A DNA stretch of 64,000 nt from an uncultured Bacteroidales bacterium. Lineage in GTDB: Bacteria; Bacteroidota; Bacteroidia; Bacteroidales; UBA932. Below the pieces are notes generated by a model. The model did no database searches. It saw nothing but the letters and a program-made list of their open reading frames with translations, and was not told where the DNA came from. A program made the position numbers and the translations under genes. Location of the stretch: positions 1-64,000 of the forward strand of contig CAKVDS010000007.1 of assembly GCA_934726455.1 (NCBI GenBank). The letters are read 5' to 3'. Positions 1 to 8,714 of this stretch are shown here, piece by piece (position 1 is the stretch's first letter; every line of letters starts with the position of its first letter).

Positions 1-162
1 ATTGAATACCTGATGCTTGAGGAGGATAGTCCAATAAAGGTAGCACAGTACTATACCAAATTGCCGGACAAGAAGCTTCTTTCGGAGAAATTGCAGCGAG
101 CCATTGCCATAGCCAAGGAGCGCTATTCTGAGAGATTGCTTGACAAGAAAGACGATGAGTAA
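1..162 (+). CDS. C-terminus of a DUF1016 (YhcG-like) PDDEXK nuclease family protein, partial
   Basis: The reading frame is open from the first base and stops at 160-162, leaving the last 53 residues of a protein that begins outside the window. The stretch with a PIKVAQY motif, then LPDK and a Lys/Glu-rich helix resembles the extreme C-terminus of DUF1016 proteins, which carry a PDDEXK-type nuclease fold and often sit in restriction or mobile regions. The catalytic part is not visible, so the call rests on the tail alone. It lies on the 3' side of tRNA-Asp, where integrated islands often sit. It could be another short helical tail; moderate confidence. Confidence 0.5.
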   Translation: MEYLMLEEDSPIKVAQYYTKLPDKKLLSEKLQRAIAIAKERYSERLLDKKDDE

Positions 163-193
163 TTATGCCCTTTTCCCGTACCAAATGGGGATT

Positions 194-300
194 CCTGTCT
201 GGCAGGGTTCGCCTTGGCCCCGTCTCCGGGGCATTCTGCCCGGGTGCGTATTAACTGATGCGACACGCCCGGAGACACCGGGCTTGTCACCGAGCCAAGG
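194..300. repeat. Nested GC-rich inverted repeats between the DUF1016 gene and tRNA-Asp
   Basis: CCTTGGC at 212-218 pairs with GCCAAGG at 294-300, and inside it GTCTCCGGG at 222-230 pairs with CCCGGAGAC at 268-276. Competing local hairpins are also perfect: GCCCCG/CGGGGC at 217-232 and GCCCGG/CCGGGC at 267-283, plus a weaker CCTG/CAGG at 194-206. No convincing protein is encoded. This may be a structured RNA, a terminator-like element, or the end of an integrated element; the sequence does not decide between them. Confidence 0.5.
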
Positions 301-316
301 AAGGGGTGGAAAGACC

Positions 317-355
317 GAAAACAAAAGCAGCCCCTCACAATCGTGAGGGGCTGCT
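317..355 (-). terminator. Rho-independent terminator of tRNA-Asp
   Basis: On the minus strand the tRNA is followed directly by a perfect 13-bp stem (326-338 with 343-355, loop of four) and a T-rich tract (TTTTGTTTT, complement of 318-326). This is a strong intrinsic terminator placed immediately after the tRNA 3' end. Confidence 0.85.
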
Positions 356-357
356 TG

Positions 358-431
358 CGGTGCGGAAGGGACTCGAACCCTCGACCTCCGGCGTGACAGG
401 CCGGCATTCTAACCAGCTGAACTACCGCACC
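358..431 (-). tRNA. tRNA-Asp (anticodon GTC)
   Basis: Read on the minus strand, the 7-bp acceptor stem is GGTGCGG/CCGCACC (425-431 with 359-365), the discriminator is G, the D-arm follows with TAGTTCAGCTGG, the anticodon loop is CTGTCAC with anticodon GTC, and the T-arm carries GGTTCGAGTCC. The length of 74 nt without CCA is normal; CCA is not encoded and must be added after transcription. G73 and GTC are the expected aspartate identity elements. Confidence 0.97.
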
Positions 432-461
432 AGTCTGGTTGCTTATTCCTGAAAGCGGTTG

Positions 462-491
462 CAAAGATAGGGACAATTTCTGAATCTGCAA
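462..491 (-). promoter_or_regulatory. Bacteroidota-type promoter for tRNA-Asp
   Basis: On the minus strand TTG (489-491) is followed by a 19-base spacer and TATCTTTG (462-469), matching the Bacteroidota housekeeping consensus TTTG-N19/20-TAnnTTTG. Transcription would start about 20-25 bases before the mature tRNA 5' end, leaving a short leader for RNase P. Confidence 0.75.
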
Positions 492-570
492 GCGGTGCGA
501 TGAAAAAATCGAAAAAAAGTTGGCCACAGAACCGTTTCCCGGTCAAAAAAGGTTCATTTGCAGCCGGAAT

Positions 571-602
571 CTTGCTCGATACATATAAAAGACTTATTTT
601 TG
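571..602 (+). promoter_or_regulatory. Bacteroidota-type promoter for the polysaccharide operon
   Basis: TTG at 572-574, a 20-base spacer and TATTTTTG at 595-602 match the Bacteroidota consensus. The predicted start of transcription lies about 15 bases before the ATG at 625. It is the only convincing promoter seen ahead of the run of overlapping genes up to 9565. Confidence 0.7.
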
Positions 603-624
603 CATGCTTTAGCTATACAGTACA

Positions 625-3039
625 ATGAAAAGACTTTTACTTCTGGCAACTGCGCTGTTTTGTCTGTTCTCAACGGGACTTGATGCCCAGATGACGGACA
701 GTCAGGTAGTTGATTACGTCAAGAATGGTGTCGCTGCCGGCAAGAGTGAATCCCAGATAGGGAAGGAGCTGCTTGCCAAGGGCGTCACAAAGGAGCAGGC
801 CGAACGCATCAAGGCCAAGTATGAATCCACATCCGGCAGCACGTCCGTGACCAGCAAGGCCCTTGACGGCAAGGCGGTCGGGAGGAACGTCAGCAGCGAC
901 ATGCTGAACGGCGCCGACGATGAACTCGAGGATGTGGTGGATGACACATTCGGCGGTTCTTCCACGTCTGCGGAAGCGAAGATCTTCGGCCACGACATCT
1001 TCAATTCCCGCCGCCTCACGTTCGAACCTAACGAGAACGCCGCCACTCCGGAGAACTACAAGCTCGGCCCTGGAGACCAGCTTCTCATCGAGATCTGGGG
1101 TGACAACGAGGACTCCATCACCAAGACGGTGTCTCCTGAGGGGCGCATATATATCAGCCAGATAGGGCCTGTCTATCTCAACGGCCTGACCATCAAGGAG
1201 GCCGGCGAGAAGATACGCAAGATGCTCGCTTCCAAGTACGGCGGCATCGGCGGTGACAACCCGAACTCTTCAGTCAGCATCACCCTCGGTCAGATCCGCA
1301 CCATCAAGGTCAATGTCATGGGTGAGGTTGCCGTGCCTGGCACCTACAGACTGTCCTCGTTCTCTACGGTGTTCACGGCCCTCTACCGTGCAGGCGGTGT
1401 GGCAGGTACAGGCTCCATGCGTGCGATCAAGGTCGTGCGTGCCGGGAAGCAGGTCGCCACGGTTGATGTCTACGGCTACCTTTTCGACGGCAAGTCCGAC
1501 TCTGACATAAGGCTTGAGGAGGATGACATCGTGATAGTACCTCCTTATGTGGGCCTCATCGATGTCAAGGGAGATGTCAAGCGTCCTATGCGATATGAGA
1601 TGAAGGCCGGCGAGACCCTTGAGACGATCCTCGGCTATGCCGGCGGTTTCGCCGGTGACGCATATAGAGAAGACGTCCGCGTGGTCAGGGCCACCGGTGA
1701 GGAGAAGGAGATTTACACTGTAGCATCGAAGGATTACTCCACATACAAGATGGCCGACGGGGATGTCGTGACGGTGAGCTCAAGCCTTGACCGTTTCGCC
1801 AACAGGGTTGAAGTGCGCGGATATGTGTTCCGCCCCGGCATGTACCAGCTGGGCGGGGATATAGCCACTGTAAGACAGCTCGTCGAGCGTGCCGGAGGTC
1901 CGATGGAGGATGCGTTCCTCGGCAGGGCCGTGCTCCTGCGCGAGAAAGATGACCTCAATCTTGAGACGGTCTCAGTCAACCTCGGAGCCGTGCTCAACGG
2001 AGGCGAGGACATGCTTCTCAAGAAGAACGACGTGCTCATCGTCTCCAGCATCAATGAACTCGAAGACCGCGGAACCTTGACCATCAACGGAATGGTGGCA
2101 CGTCCGGGAGTCTTCCCGTTCTCTGACAACACCACTGTGGAGGACCTCATCCTGAGGGCCGGAGGCCTTCTTGAAGGCGCGTCCACCGCGAGGGTCGATG
2201 TGGCAAGGCGAATTGTGAACCCGAGCAGCACCGAGGCTTCGGATACACTTGGGCAGACATTCTCATTCGGGATTGTGGACGGGCTTGCCATGGACGGGGG
2301 TGACAAGTTCATTCTTGAGCCTTACGATATCGTGTCCGTCCGCCGCAGTCCGGGCTACCGCAGCCAGCAGTTCGTCACCATAGAGGGAGAGGTCACATTC
2401 CCTGGACAATATGTGCTGCTCAACCGCAAGGACCGTCTGTCGGAAGTGATCTCACGCGCGGGCGGATTCACCACGAGCGCCTATCTCAAGGGGGCGATGC
2501 TCATCCGCCGCAACAACAGCATCACTGCCGGGCAGAACAGGGAGGCTCTCCGCAGCCTCGCGGAGAAGAACTCCACCAAGCGGGATTCCATCAACGCCGA
2601 GAAGCTTGACATTGTCTCCGACTACAATGTGGCAATCAACCTCGACAAGGCCATGCAGCACCCGGGATCCGAATACGACATCCAGCTGCAGGCGGGAGAC
2701 AGGATAGTCATCCCGGAATTCGTCAACACCGTGCGCATAGTCGGTGAAGTCATGTATCCTAATGCAGTCCTTTATGAGAAGAACAGGACACTGCGCCATT
2801 ATATCAACGCTGCCGGCGGATACAGCACCAAGGCCAAGAAATCCAAGGTCTATGTCGTGTACATGAACGGCATGGCGGCTCAGTCCAAACTCAATCATCT
2901 CAGGATAGAGCCTGGCTGTACCATCATAGTTCCTGCCAAGGACGAGAGGAAAGCCACATCGTCAGCGGACATCATCGCCATGAGCAGTGCGGCGACTTCT
3001 CTGGCTTCACTCGTTTCAATCCTGTTCCGTGTTCTTTAA
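625..3039 (+). CDS. Outer-membrane polysaccharide export protein (Wza/OPX type) with six SLBB repeats
   Basis: This 804-residue protein has a signal peptide (residues 1-22), a short helical N-terminal domain (about 23-67) and a polysaccharide-export domain (about 145-225, beginning YKLGPGDQLLIEIWG). Six SLBB-type repeats follow, each built on a G-V-PG-Y core and an RAGG or AAGG turn (for example VMGEVAVPGTY, VRGYVFRPGMY, IEGEVTFPGQY). Wza itself has far fewer SLBB units, so this is a long variant of the kind common in Bacteroidota. It should form the outer-membrane or periplasmic channel for capsule or exopolysaccharide export. The Wzz-type partner starts 12 bases downstream, and three glycosyltransferase-like genes follow in the same run. 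Confidence 0.92.
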   Translation: MKRLLLLATALFCLFSTGLDAQMTDSQVVDYVKNGVAAGKSESQIGKELLAKGVTKEQAERIKAKYESTSGSTSVTSKALDGKAVGRNVSSDMLNGADDELEDVVDDTFGGSSTSAEAKIFGHDIFNSRRLTFEPNENAATPENYKLGPGDQLLIEIWGDNEDSITKTVSPEGRIYISQIGPVYLNGLTIKEAGEKIRKMLASKYGGIGGDNPNSSVSITLGQIRTIKVNVMGEVAVPGTYRLSSFSTVFTALYRAGGVAGTGSMRAIKVVRAGKQVATVDVYGYLFDGKSDSDIRLEEDDIVIVPPYVGLIDVKGDVKRPMRYEMKAGETLETILGYAGGFAGDAYREDVRVVRATGEEKEIYTVASKDYSTYKMADGDVVTVSSSLDRFANRVEVRGYVFRPGMYQLGGDIATVRQLVERAGGPMEDAFLGRAVLLREKDDLNLETVSVNLGAVLNGGEDMLLKKNDVLIVSSINELEDRGTLTINGMVARPGVFPFSDNTTVEDLILRAGGLLEGASTARVDVARRIVNPSSTEASDTLGQTFSFGIVDGLAMDGGDKFILEPYDIVSVRRSPGYRSQQFVTIEGEVTFPGQYVLLNRKDRLSEVISRAGGFTTSAYLKGAMLIRRNNSITAGQNREALRSLAEKNSTKRDSINAEKLDIVSDYNVAINLDKAMQHPGSEYDIQLQAGDRIVIPEFVNTVRIVGEVMYPNAVLYEKNRTLRHYINAAGGYSTKAKKSKVYVVYMNGMAAQSKLNHLRIEPGCTIIVPAKDERKATSSADIIAMSSAATSLASLVSILFRVL

Positions 3040-3051
3040 GCCCTGTAAGCA

Positions 3052-4191
3052 ATGGAAGATCAGAAATATCAGCCTGAAGAGCAGTACGATGAGATCGATA
3101 TAATGGAACTGCTCCACAAGCTCCTCAAGGAGTGGAAGTTCATATTGAAGTGGTGCGGTGTTGCAGCTGTTGTGGGAATTGTCATAGGCTTCAGTATCCC
3201 GAAAGAGTACACGGTGACGTCCAAGCTCGCACCGGAGGTTGTGGACAAGCGCAGCGGTGGCCTGTCATCTCTTGCCAGTATGGCCGGCATCAACCTCGGC
3301 AGCATGTCCACTTCTGATGCCGTTTCCCCGGACCTCTATCCGGAGATCGTGTCCTCGACCCCGTTTGTGATCGACCTTTTCTCCGTGCCGGTGGAGTTCA
3401 TGCACAAGAAAGACACCATACGCACGGATGTCTACGGTTTCTATAAGGAATACACTCGCGCCCCGTGGTGGGGATATGTCGCCAAGGCTCCGATGAAAGC
3501 CATCAGCTGGGGGATGGGGCTTTTCCGCGAGAAGCCTGAGAAGATCGAGGGGTACGAGTCCATCAACCCTCTCGCCCTCACCACTGAGCAGTCCGGCATT
3601 GCCAGAGCCATAAAGGAGAATTTCTCTGTGGTTGTGGACAAGAAGACCCAGGTCATCACCATCACCGAGACCGCCCAGAACCCGCGCGTCGCGCTGAAGC
3701 TCTCCGAGGTCATCATCGACAGGCTCCAGTCATATATAACAGAGTACCGTACCAGCAAGTCCCGCAAGGATGTGGAGTATTACGAGAAGATATATTCTGA
3801 GGCCAAGGCTGACTACTTCAGCGCGCAGCAGAAGTATGCCCGCTACGTGGACTCCAACCAGATGCTTGTCCGTCAGAGCGTGAAGACCGAGCAGGAACGT
3901 CTCAAGAACGAGATGGACCTCTCCTACCAGATCTACAATTCAGCAGCGCAGCAGCTTCAGGTGGCAAGGGCCAAGGTGCAGATGGAGACACCTGTGTTCG
4001 CCGTGCTCAACCCTCCGACCCTGCCGCTCAAGGCAAGCAAACCGTCCAAGATGATGACCCTTCTGGCCTGCATCTTCCTCGGAGAAGCCGGTGCCGCCGT
4101 ATGGGTGCTTTGGGGACGTGACTGGATCGCCCGTTTCAAAAAGGAAGAGAAAGAGATAGAAGAGAGCGAGGAAACATCAAGTGGAAAGTAA
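3052..4191 (+). CDS. Wzz-type chain length determinant / polysaccharide co-polymerase
   Basis: The 379-residue protein has the Wzz plan: a short cytoplasmic N-terminus with the acidic motif EIDIMELL, a first membrane segment (about residues 36-56), a periplasmic region with long helices rich in Lys, Gln and Ala, and a second membrane segment near the C-terminus (about 340-360) preceded by the Pro-rich [14 protein letters not shown], the typical PCP signature. No tyrosine-kinase domain is attached. It probably controls polymer length and couples the inner membrane to the exporter encoded just upstream. Its 3' end overlaps the GTG start of uvrA by 11 bases. Confidence 0.92.
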   Translation: MEDQKYQPEEQYDEIDIMELLHKLLKEWKFILKWCGVAAVVGIVIGFSIPKEYTVTSKLAPEVVDKRSGGLSSLASMAGINLGSMSTSDAVSPDLYPEIVSSTPFVIDLFSVPVEFMHKKDTIRTDVYGFYKEYTRAPWWGYVAKAPMKAISWGMGLFREKPEKIEGYESINPLALTTEQSGIARAIKENFSVVVDKKTQVITITETAQNPRVALKLSEVIIDRLQSYITEYRTSKSRKDVEYYEKIYSEAKADYFSAQQKYARYVDSNQMLVRQSVKTEQERLKNEMDLSYQIYNSAAQQLQVARAKVQMETPVFAVLNPPTLPLKASKPSKMMTLLACIFLGEAGAAVWVLWGRDWIARFKKEEKEIEESEETSSGK

Positions 4192-6973
4192 TATAATCAT
4201 CAAAGGGGCCAGGGAGAACAATCTCAAAAACCTGACCCTTGAGATTCCAAGGGGAAGACTTGTTGTGGTCACCGGGGTTTCCGGTTCCGGCAAGTCTTCC
4301 CTTGTCTTCGACACGCTGTTTGCCGAGGGGCAGAGACGTTTCTCCGAGAGCCTTTCGTCATACGCACGGCAGTTCCTGGGGCGGATGAGCAAGCCTGATG
4401 TGGATCTGATAGACGGGATTCCGCCGGCGATATGCATAGAGCAGAAGGTGGCTACACGCAATCCGCGCTCGACTGTGGCCACTACTACGGAGATCTATGA
4501 TTATCTCAGGCTGGTATTCGCCAGGGCGGGGCATACATTCTCCCCGGTCTCGGGACGCGAAGTCCGCAAGGACACTGTTTCTGACGTGCTTGACTTCATC
4601 TTCTCGCAGCCGGGGAAGGCCTGCTATATACTTTCCGACATAGCTTGGAATGGCCGGGACGACAAGGTGGAGCTGATGCTCCAGCTCAAGGAGGACGGTT
4701 ACAGCAGGCTCTATGCCGACGGGAAACCGCAGAAGATTGATGATGTCCTCAAATCTGACGGGGTATATCCGCACAACGCTTTTCTTCTTGTGGACAGGGC
4801 CAGAGTCACCTCAGGCGATGATGCCGATCTCCGCACGCGGCTGCTTGCTTCTGTTGCGGATGCTTTTGAGCGCGGTTCAGGCAGGATGAGCGTGGCCGTC
4901 GAGGGCGGGGAGACACGTGAGTTCTGCAACCGCCTTGAACTTGACGGCATCGTGTTCCGTGAGCCGGATGATTACCTGTTCAGTTTCAATTCTCCCCTCG
5001 GGGCCTGTCCGGTTTGTGGAGGTCTCGGGAAAATAATCGGTATCAGCGAGGACCTGGTGGTGCCGGACAAGTCTTTGAGTATCTATGACGGAGCCATAGC
5101 CTGCTGGCGCGGCGAGAAGATGGGCTGGTTCAAGGACCACATGATAAAGCTTGCAGACCGTTACGGCATACCCGTGTTCGAGCCTTACTGCAACCTTTCC
5201 AAGAAAGTCAGGGATACGATCTGGAATGCCCGTTCCGTCCCGGGGGATGACAATTCTCTCGTCGGCATAAACGAATTTTTCGAATGGGTGGAGACCCAGA
5301 AATACAAGATACAGTACAAATATATGTTGAGCCGCTTCAGCGGCAGGGCTACTTGTCAGGCTTGCGGTGGCACTCGTCTTCGCAAGGAGGCTCTTTGGGT
5401 CAAGCTCGGAGGGAAGAACATCGCCGAGGTGCTGTCTCTCAATATAGACGAGGCGCTTGCCTTTTTTGACGGTCTCAAGTTGAGTGATTCCGAAAGGGCT
5501 GTCGTGAGCGAGCCGTTGTCCGAGATAGTCTCACGGCTTAAGTGTGTCCGCGACGTGGGACTTTCATATCTCACTCTGGACAGGGCCTGCAACACTCTTT
5601 CCGGCGGTGAGAGCCAGAGGGTCAATCTTGTGACCGCACTCGGTTCGAGCCTTGTGGGCTCCATGTATATCCTTGACGAGCCGAGCATCGGACTTCATCC
5701 CCGGGATACGGACATGCTTATCAATGTCCTCAAGAGGCTTCGGGACATAGGCAACACAGTGATTGTGGTGGAGCACGATGAGGAGATCATGCGTTCGGCC
5801 GACCTGCTGATCGATATGGGACCGATGGCTGGCAGTGCAGGCGGGCAGGTGGTGTTTATGGGAGACCTTAAAAAGAAACCGTCCGCTGCCGATATCGACA
5901 AGTCGTTGACGTTGCAGTATTTGTGCGGCAAGAGAGGACGCTGCATGCGTGAAAGACGGCCGTGGCAGTATTATGTGAGTGTCAACGGGGCGATGGAGCA
6001 TAATCTCAAAGACATAAATGTCCGTTTCCCATTGGGAACTCTTACGGTTGTCACCGGGGTTTCCGGTTCCGGCAAGTCTTCTTTGGTGGGGGATATTCTC
6101 TATCCGGCCCTGTGCCGCCATTTTGACAACGGGGGAGAGCGTCCCGGAGCCTTCCGCAGCCTTGGCGGCAACCTGGACAGGATAACGCGGGTTGAGTATG
6201 TGGATCAGAACCCTATAGGGCGCAGTTCCCGCTCCAATGCGGTGACATACCTCAAAGCTTATGATGACATACGCAAACTCCTCTCCGAGCAGCAGTATGC
6301 CAAGATAAACGGTTTCGGGCCGAATTATTTCTCGTTCAACACCGATGGCGGGCGCTGCCCGGAGTGCCAGGGTGAAGGAGTGGTGAGGATCGAGATGCAG
6401 TTCATGGCGGACGTGGAGATGGTCTGCGAGTCTTGCGGCGGCAAGCGGTTCAAGCCGGAGGTGCTTGAGGTGCGCTACAGGGGAAAGAATGTCGATGATA
6501 TTCTCAACATGAGCGTCGACGAGGCTGTGGAGTTCTTTTCCGCCGGTACTGAGGATTCCGCCCGCGCTGCGGCTGCCAAACTCAAGCCGTTGCAGGATGT
6601 GGGGCTCGGCTATATAAAACTCGGGCAGAGCAGTTCCACTCTTTCGGGAGGAGAGAGCCAGCGCATAAAACTTGCATACTTCCTCTCCATAGGCAAGAGC
6701 GGCCCGCGCAAGGACAAGATCATGTTCATTTTTGACGAACCTACTACGGGGCTGCATTTCTATGATGTGGAGAAGTTGCTCAAGGCCTTTGATGTCCTGC
6801 TTGATGCCGGGCATTCTCTTGTGGTGGTTGAGCATAATCCTGACGTGATCCGCGCAGCGGACTGGGTGATCGACCTCGGGCCGGATGCAGGAGACAGGGG
6901 AGGTGAAGTCGTCTTTGAGGGTACGCCTGAAGATTTGAAGAAAGCAGATACATTTACGGCCAGATATATATGA
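4181..6973 (+). CDS. uvrA: Excinuclease ABC subunit UvrA
   Basis: UvrA is the damage-recognition ATPase of nucleotide excision repair. The 930 residues match the family length. Both ABC halves are complete: Walker [10 protein letters not shown] appears twice, the LSGGESQR signature twice, and Walker B with ILDEPS and IFDEPT. The zinc-binding CxxC pairs are present (CPVCGG, CQACGG, CPECQG, CESCGG). The start is GTG at 4181, the only start that keeps the expected [17 protein letters not shown] terminus, and it overlaps the upstream Wzz gene by 11 bases; the stop overlaps the next ATG by four. Translational coupling to polysaccharide genes on both sides is unusual. Confidence 0.97.
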   Translation: MESNIIIKGARENNLKNLTLEIPRGRLVVVTGVSGSGKSSLVFDTLFAEGQRRFSESLSSYARQFLGRMSKPDVDLIDGIPPAICIEQKVATRNPRSTVATTTEIYDYLRLVFARAGHTFSPVSGREVRKDTVSDVLDFIFSQPGKACYILSDIAWNGRDDKVELMLQLKEDGYSRLYADGKPQKIDDVLKSDGVYPHNAFLLVDRARVTSGDDADLRTRLLASVADAFERGSGRMSVAVEGGETREFCNRLELDGIVFREPDDYLFSFNSPLGACPVCGGLGKIIGISEDLVVPDKSLSIYDGAIACWRGEKMGWFKDHMIKLADRYGIPVFEPYCNLSKKVRDTIWNARSVPGDDNSLVGINEFFEWVETQKYKIQYKYMLSRFSGRATCQACGGTRLRKEALWVKLGGKNIAEVLSLNIDEALAFFDGLKLSDSERAVVSEPLSEIVSRLKCVRDVGLSYLTLDRACNTLSGGESQRVNLVTALGSSLVGSMYILDEPSIGLHPRDTDMLINVLKRLRDIGNTVIVVEHDEEIMRSADLLIDMGPMAGSAGGQVVFMGDLKKKPSAADIDKSLTLQYLCGKRGRCMRERRPWQYYVSVNGAMEHNLKDINVRFPLGTLTVVTGVSGSGKSSLVGDILYPALCRHFDNGGERPGAFRSLGGNLDRITRVEYVDQNPIGRSSRSNAVTYLKAYDDIRKLLSEQQYAKINGFGPNYFSFNTDGGRCPECQGEGVVRIEMQFMADVEMVCESCGGKRFKPEVLEVRYRGKNVDDILNMSVDEAVEFFSAGTEDSARAAAAKLKPLQDVGLGYIKLGQSSSTLSGGESQRIKLAYFLSIGKSGPRKDKIMFIFDEPTTGLHFYDVEKLLKAFDVLLDAGHSLVVVEHNPDVIRAADWVIDLGPDAGDRGGEVVFEGTPEDLKKADTFTARYI
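4268..4299 (+). repeat. 32-bp exact direct repeat within uvrA (first copy)
   Basis: These 32 bases are identical to 6050-6081. Both copies encode the [11 protein letters not shown]alker A loop, one in each ABC half of UvrA. The flanking bases differ immediately on both sides. Confidence 0.9.
6050..6081 (+). repeat. 32-bp exact direct repeat within uvrA (second copy)
   Basis: Second copy of the repeat at 4268-4299, in the C-terminal ATPase half, 1782 bases downstream and in the same reading phase. Confidence 0.9.
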
Positions 6974-7812
6974 AAAGGATTGCGGCACTGACGATGGTCA
7001 GGAACGATGAGTTCTTCCTGCGCAAATGGGTGGAATATTATGGCTCACAGCTCGGAAAGAGTAACTTGTATGTCTTTTTTGACGGGCTGGACCAGAGGAT
7101 TCCCGATTTTTGTGACGGAGTCAATACTTTGGCCGTGAACCATATAGAGGGCAATGTCAGCAGGGCGGACAGGGGAAGGATAGATTTTCTCTCGCAGAAG
7201 GCGGCTGAACTTTTCGGAAAATATGAGATGGTGATAGGAACCGATGTGGATGAGTTCCTGATAGTTGACCCGTGTCTGCATTTCACGCTTCCGGAGTTCC
7301 TCTCCGCGCTCAAACCCTGCGGCAACTGCCCGTCAATATCCGGATTGGGAGTGGATGTGGGGCAGAAGCTCGGGGAGGAGCCCGAGATCGACCCGTCCAT
7401 GCCTTTCCTTGCCCAGCGGCATTATGCCCGCCTTTCCACCCGGTACAGCAAGGCCAGTGTCCTTTTGCGTCCTGTATGCTGGGGCTCCGGATTCCATCGT
7501 ACCCGCAACGGCAATTTCCATATATATAAAGACTTGTACCTGTTCCACTTCGGGTGCGTGGATCTGAAACGCGTCGAAGCCAAGATGGGGGACAAGTCAC
7601 TCGTGGACTCAGGCTGGACACGGCATCTGCGCAAGCGTGCGCGCACGATATATCAGGTCAGTGAAAGGCATCCGCGCGATTGGGATGCAAGTGTGTCTTG
7701 TGCGCGGAGAGTACAGAATATATTCAGGCCTCCTTTTGCCTGGAACAAGCCGTCGATGTTCGAGGCTGTGGTGATAGTGAAGATTCCGGAACGTTTCAGC
7801 GCAGTGGTATGA
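6970..7812 (+). CDS. Glycosyltransferase family 2-like protein (GT2_4 type)
   Basis: This 280-residue protein opens with IAALTMVRNDEFFLRKWVEYY, the N-terminal signature of the GT2_4 group of glycosyltransferases. It carries a candidate metal/nucleotide-sugar DxD motif in GTDVDEFL (near residue 84) and an aromatic, Arg-rich C-terminus. It has no membrane segment and probably acts in the cytoplasm on lipid-linked or protein-bound glycans. ATG overlaps the uvrA stop as ATGA, and the next gene starts by the same arrangement, so the transferases are translationally coupled. Donor and acceptor cannot be read from the sequence. Confidence 0.82.
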   Translation: MKRIAALTMVRNDEFFLRKWVEYYGSQLGKSNLYVFFDGLDQRIPDFCDGVNTLAVNHIEGNVSRADRGRIDFLSQKAAELFGKYEMVIGTDVDEFLIVDPCLHFTLPEFLSALKPCGNCPSISGLGVDVGQKLGEEPEIDPSMPFLAQRHYARLSTRYSKASVLLRPVCWGSGFHRTRNGNFHIYKDLYLFHFGCVDLKRVEAKMGDKSLVDSGWTRHLRKRARTIYQVSERHPRDWDASVSCARRVQNIFRPPFAWNKPSMFEAVVIVKIPERFSAVV

Positions 7813-8714
7813 TCGGTCTTGAACGCATATTCGTGCAGGCGGAGGTGATTCTCCGCGGCCATGTCCTCAATTGGATGTGGCGTCCGCGCATGCGGCGCCG
7901 GCAGATACGCGGGGAAGTGACGCGACAGGCAGTGGGACGCTATCTTGACCGTTATGTGCAGCCGGGGCATGTCTCTATGGTGGCATCGGATTCCGGGTCA
8001 GATGAGAAAATCTACAGTATATGGCTTCAGGGGGAGGACAAGGCACCGGGGATTGTCAGGGCGTGCTGGAGAAGCGTGCGTGCCAATTGCAGTCAGGAAC
8101 TTGTCATACTTGACGAGGCGCAATTGCTCGGCGGACTTGACTTGCCGGAATATATTGTCCGGAAATATAAGGCAGGCCGTATGACCCGGGCCCACTTCTC
8201 TGATATCTGCCGTGTCGAGCTTCTGTACAGATATGGCGGCATCTGGCTTGACGCGACGGATTTTGTCACACAGGATTTCCCGAAGTGGCTGCAGGATGAG
8301 GATTTTTTCATCTATATGGGCGGGAACTATGTCAGCGGTTCATACGCTTTTGTGCAGAACTGCTTTTTCCGCTCACGACAGGGGAATTATATCCTTGGAG
8401 CGTGGCGGGACGCGATCTTTGAGTATTGGAAGCATGAAGACAGTGCTGTGGACTATTTTGTGCACCAGCTGCTGCTGTGGCGCGTGGCCTGCCGCGATGC
8501 CCGGGCCGCCGAGCTTTTCTCGGCCATGCCGAAGATAAGTCAGGATGCCACGCATCTGCTGTGGTTTGACTATCGTGACAAGCCTTTTGACCGTGAGGTG
8601 TTTGACAGATTGACTTCCGGTGCACTGTTCCAAAAGACAGAATATAAGTCGGCGTCAGCGCAGCACCCGGTTCCCGGGAGTTTCGCGGATGTAATGATGG
8701 GGATGTACAGATGA
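7809..8714 (+). CDS. Capsular polysaccharide synthesis protein (Caps_synth, GT32-like)
   Basis: I chose the ATG at 7809, which overlaps the previous stop by four bases, giving 301 residues; the frame is open further upstream but that part overlaps the preceding gene. The protein has IYSIWLQGEDKAPGIVRACWRS followed by FSDICRVELLYRYGG and the DxD-type motif LDATDF. This order is typical of the Caps_synth family and related GT32 enzymes, which transfer sugars from nucleotide donors during capsule or O-antigen assembly. It is soluble or peripheral. The specific sugar is unknown. Confidence 0.85.
   Translation: MIGLERIFVQAEVILRGHVLNWMWRPRMRRRQIRGEVTRQAVGRYLDRYVQPGHVSMVASDSGSDEKIYSIWLQGEDKAPGIVRACWRSVRANCSQELVILDEAQLLGGLDLPEYIVRKYKAGRMTRAHFSDICRVELLYRYGGIWLDATDFVTQDFPKWLQDEDFFIYMGGNYVSGSYAFVQNCFFRSRQGNYILGAWRDAIFEYWKHEDSAVDYFVHQLLLWRVACRDARAAELFSAMPKISQDATHLLWFDYRDKPFDREVFDRLTSGALFQKTEYKSASAQHPVPGSFADVMMGMYR

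Noticed and set aside
123..527. 134-residue minus-strand open frame over the tRNA-Asp region
   Set aside because: It reads through the tRNA, its terminator and its promoter, and has no plausible start or family.
5564..6988. 474-residue minus-strand frame opposite uvrA
   Set aside because: Antisense to a well-conserved gene with full motifs; long open antisense frames are expected from its codon bias.
7680..7808. Extended N-terminus for the Caps_synth gene
   Set aside because: It overlaps the preceding glycosyltransferase by over 120 bases; the ATG at 7809 gives the usual ATGA overlap.
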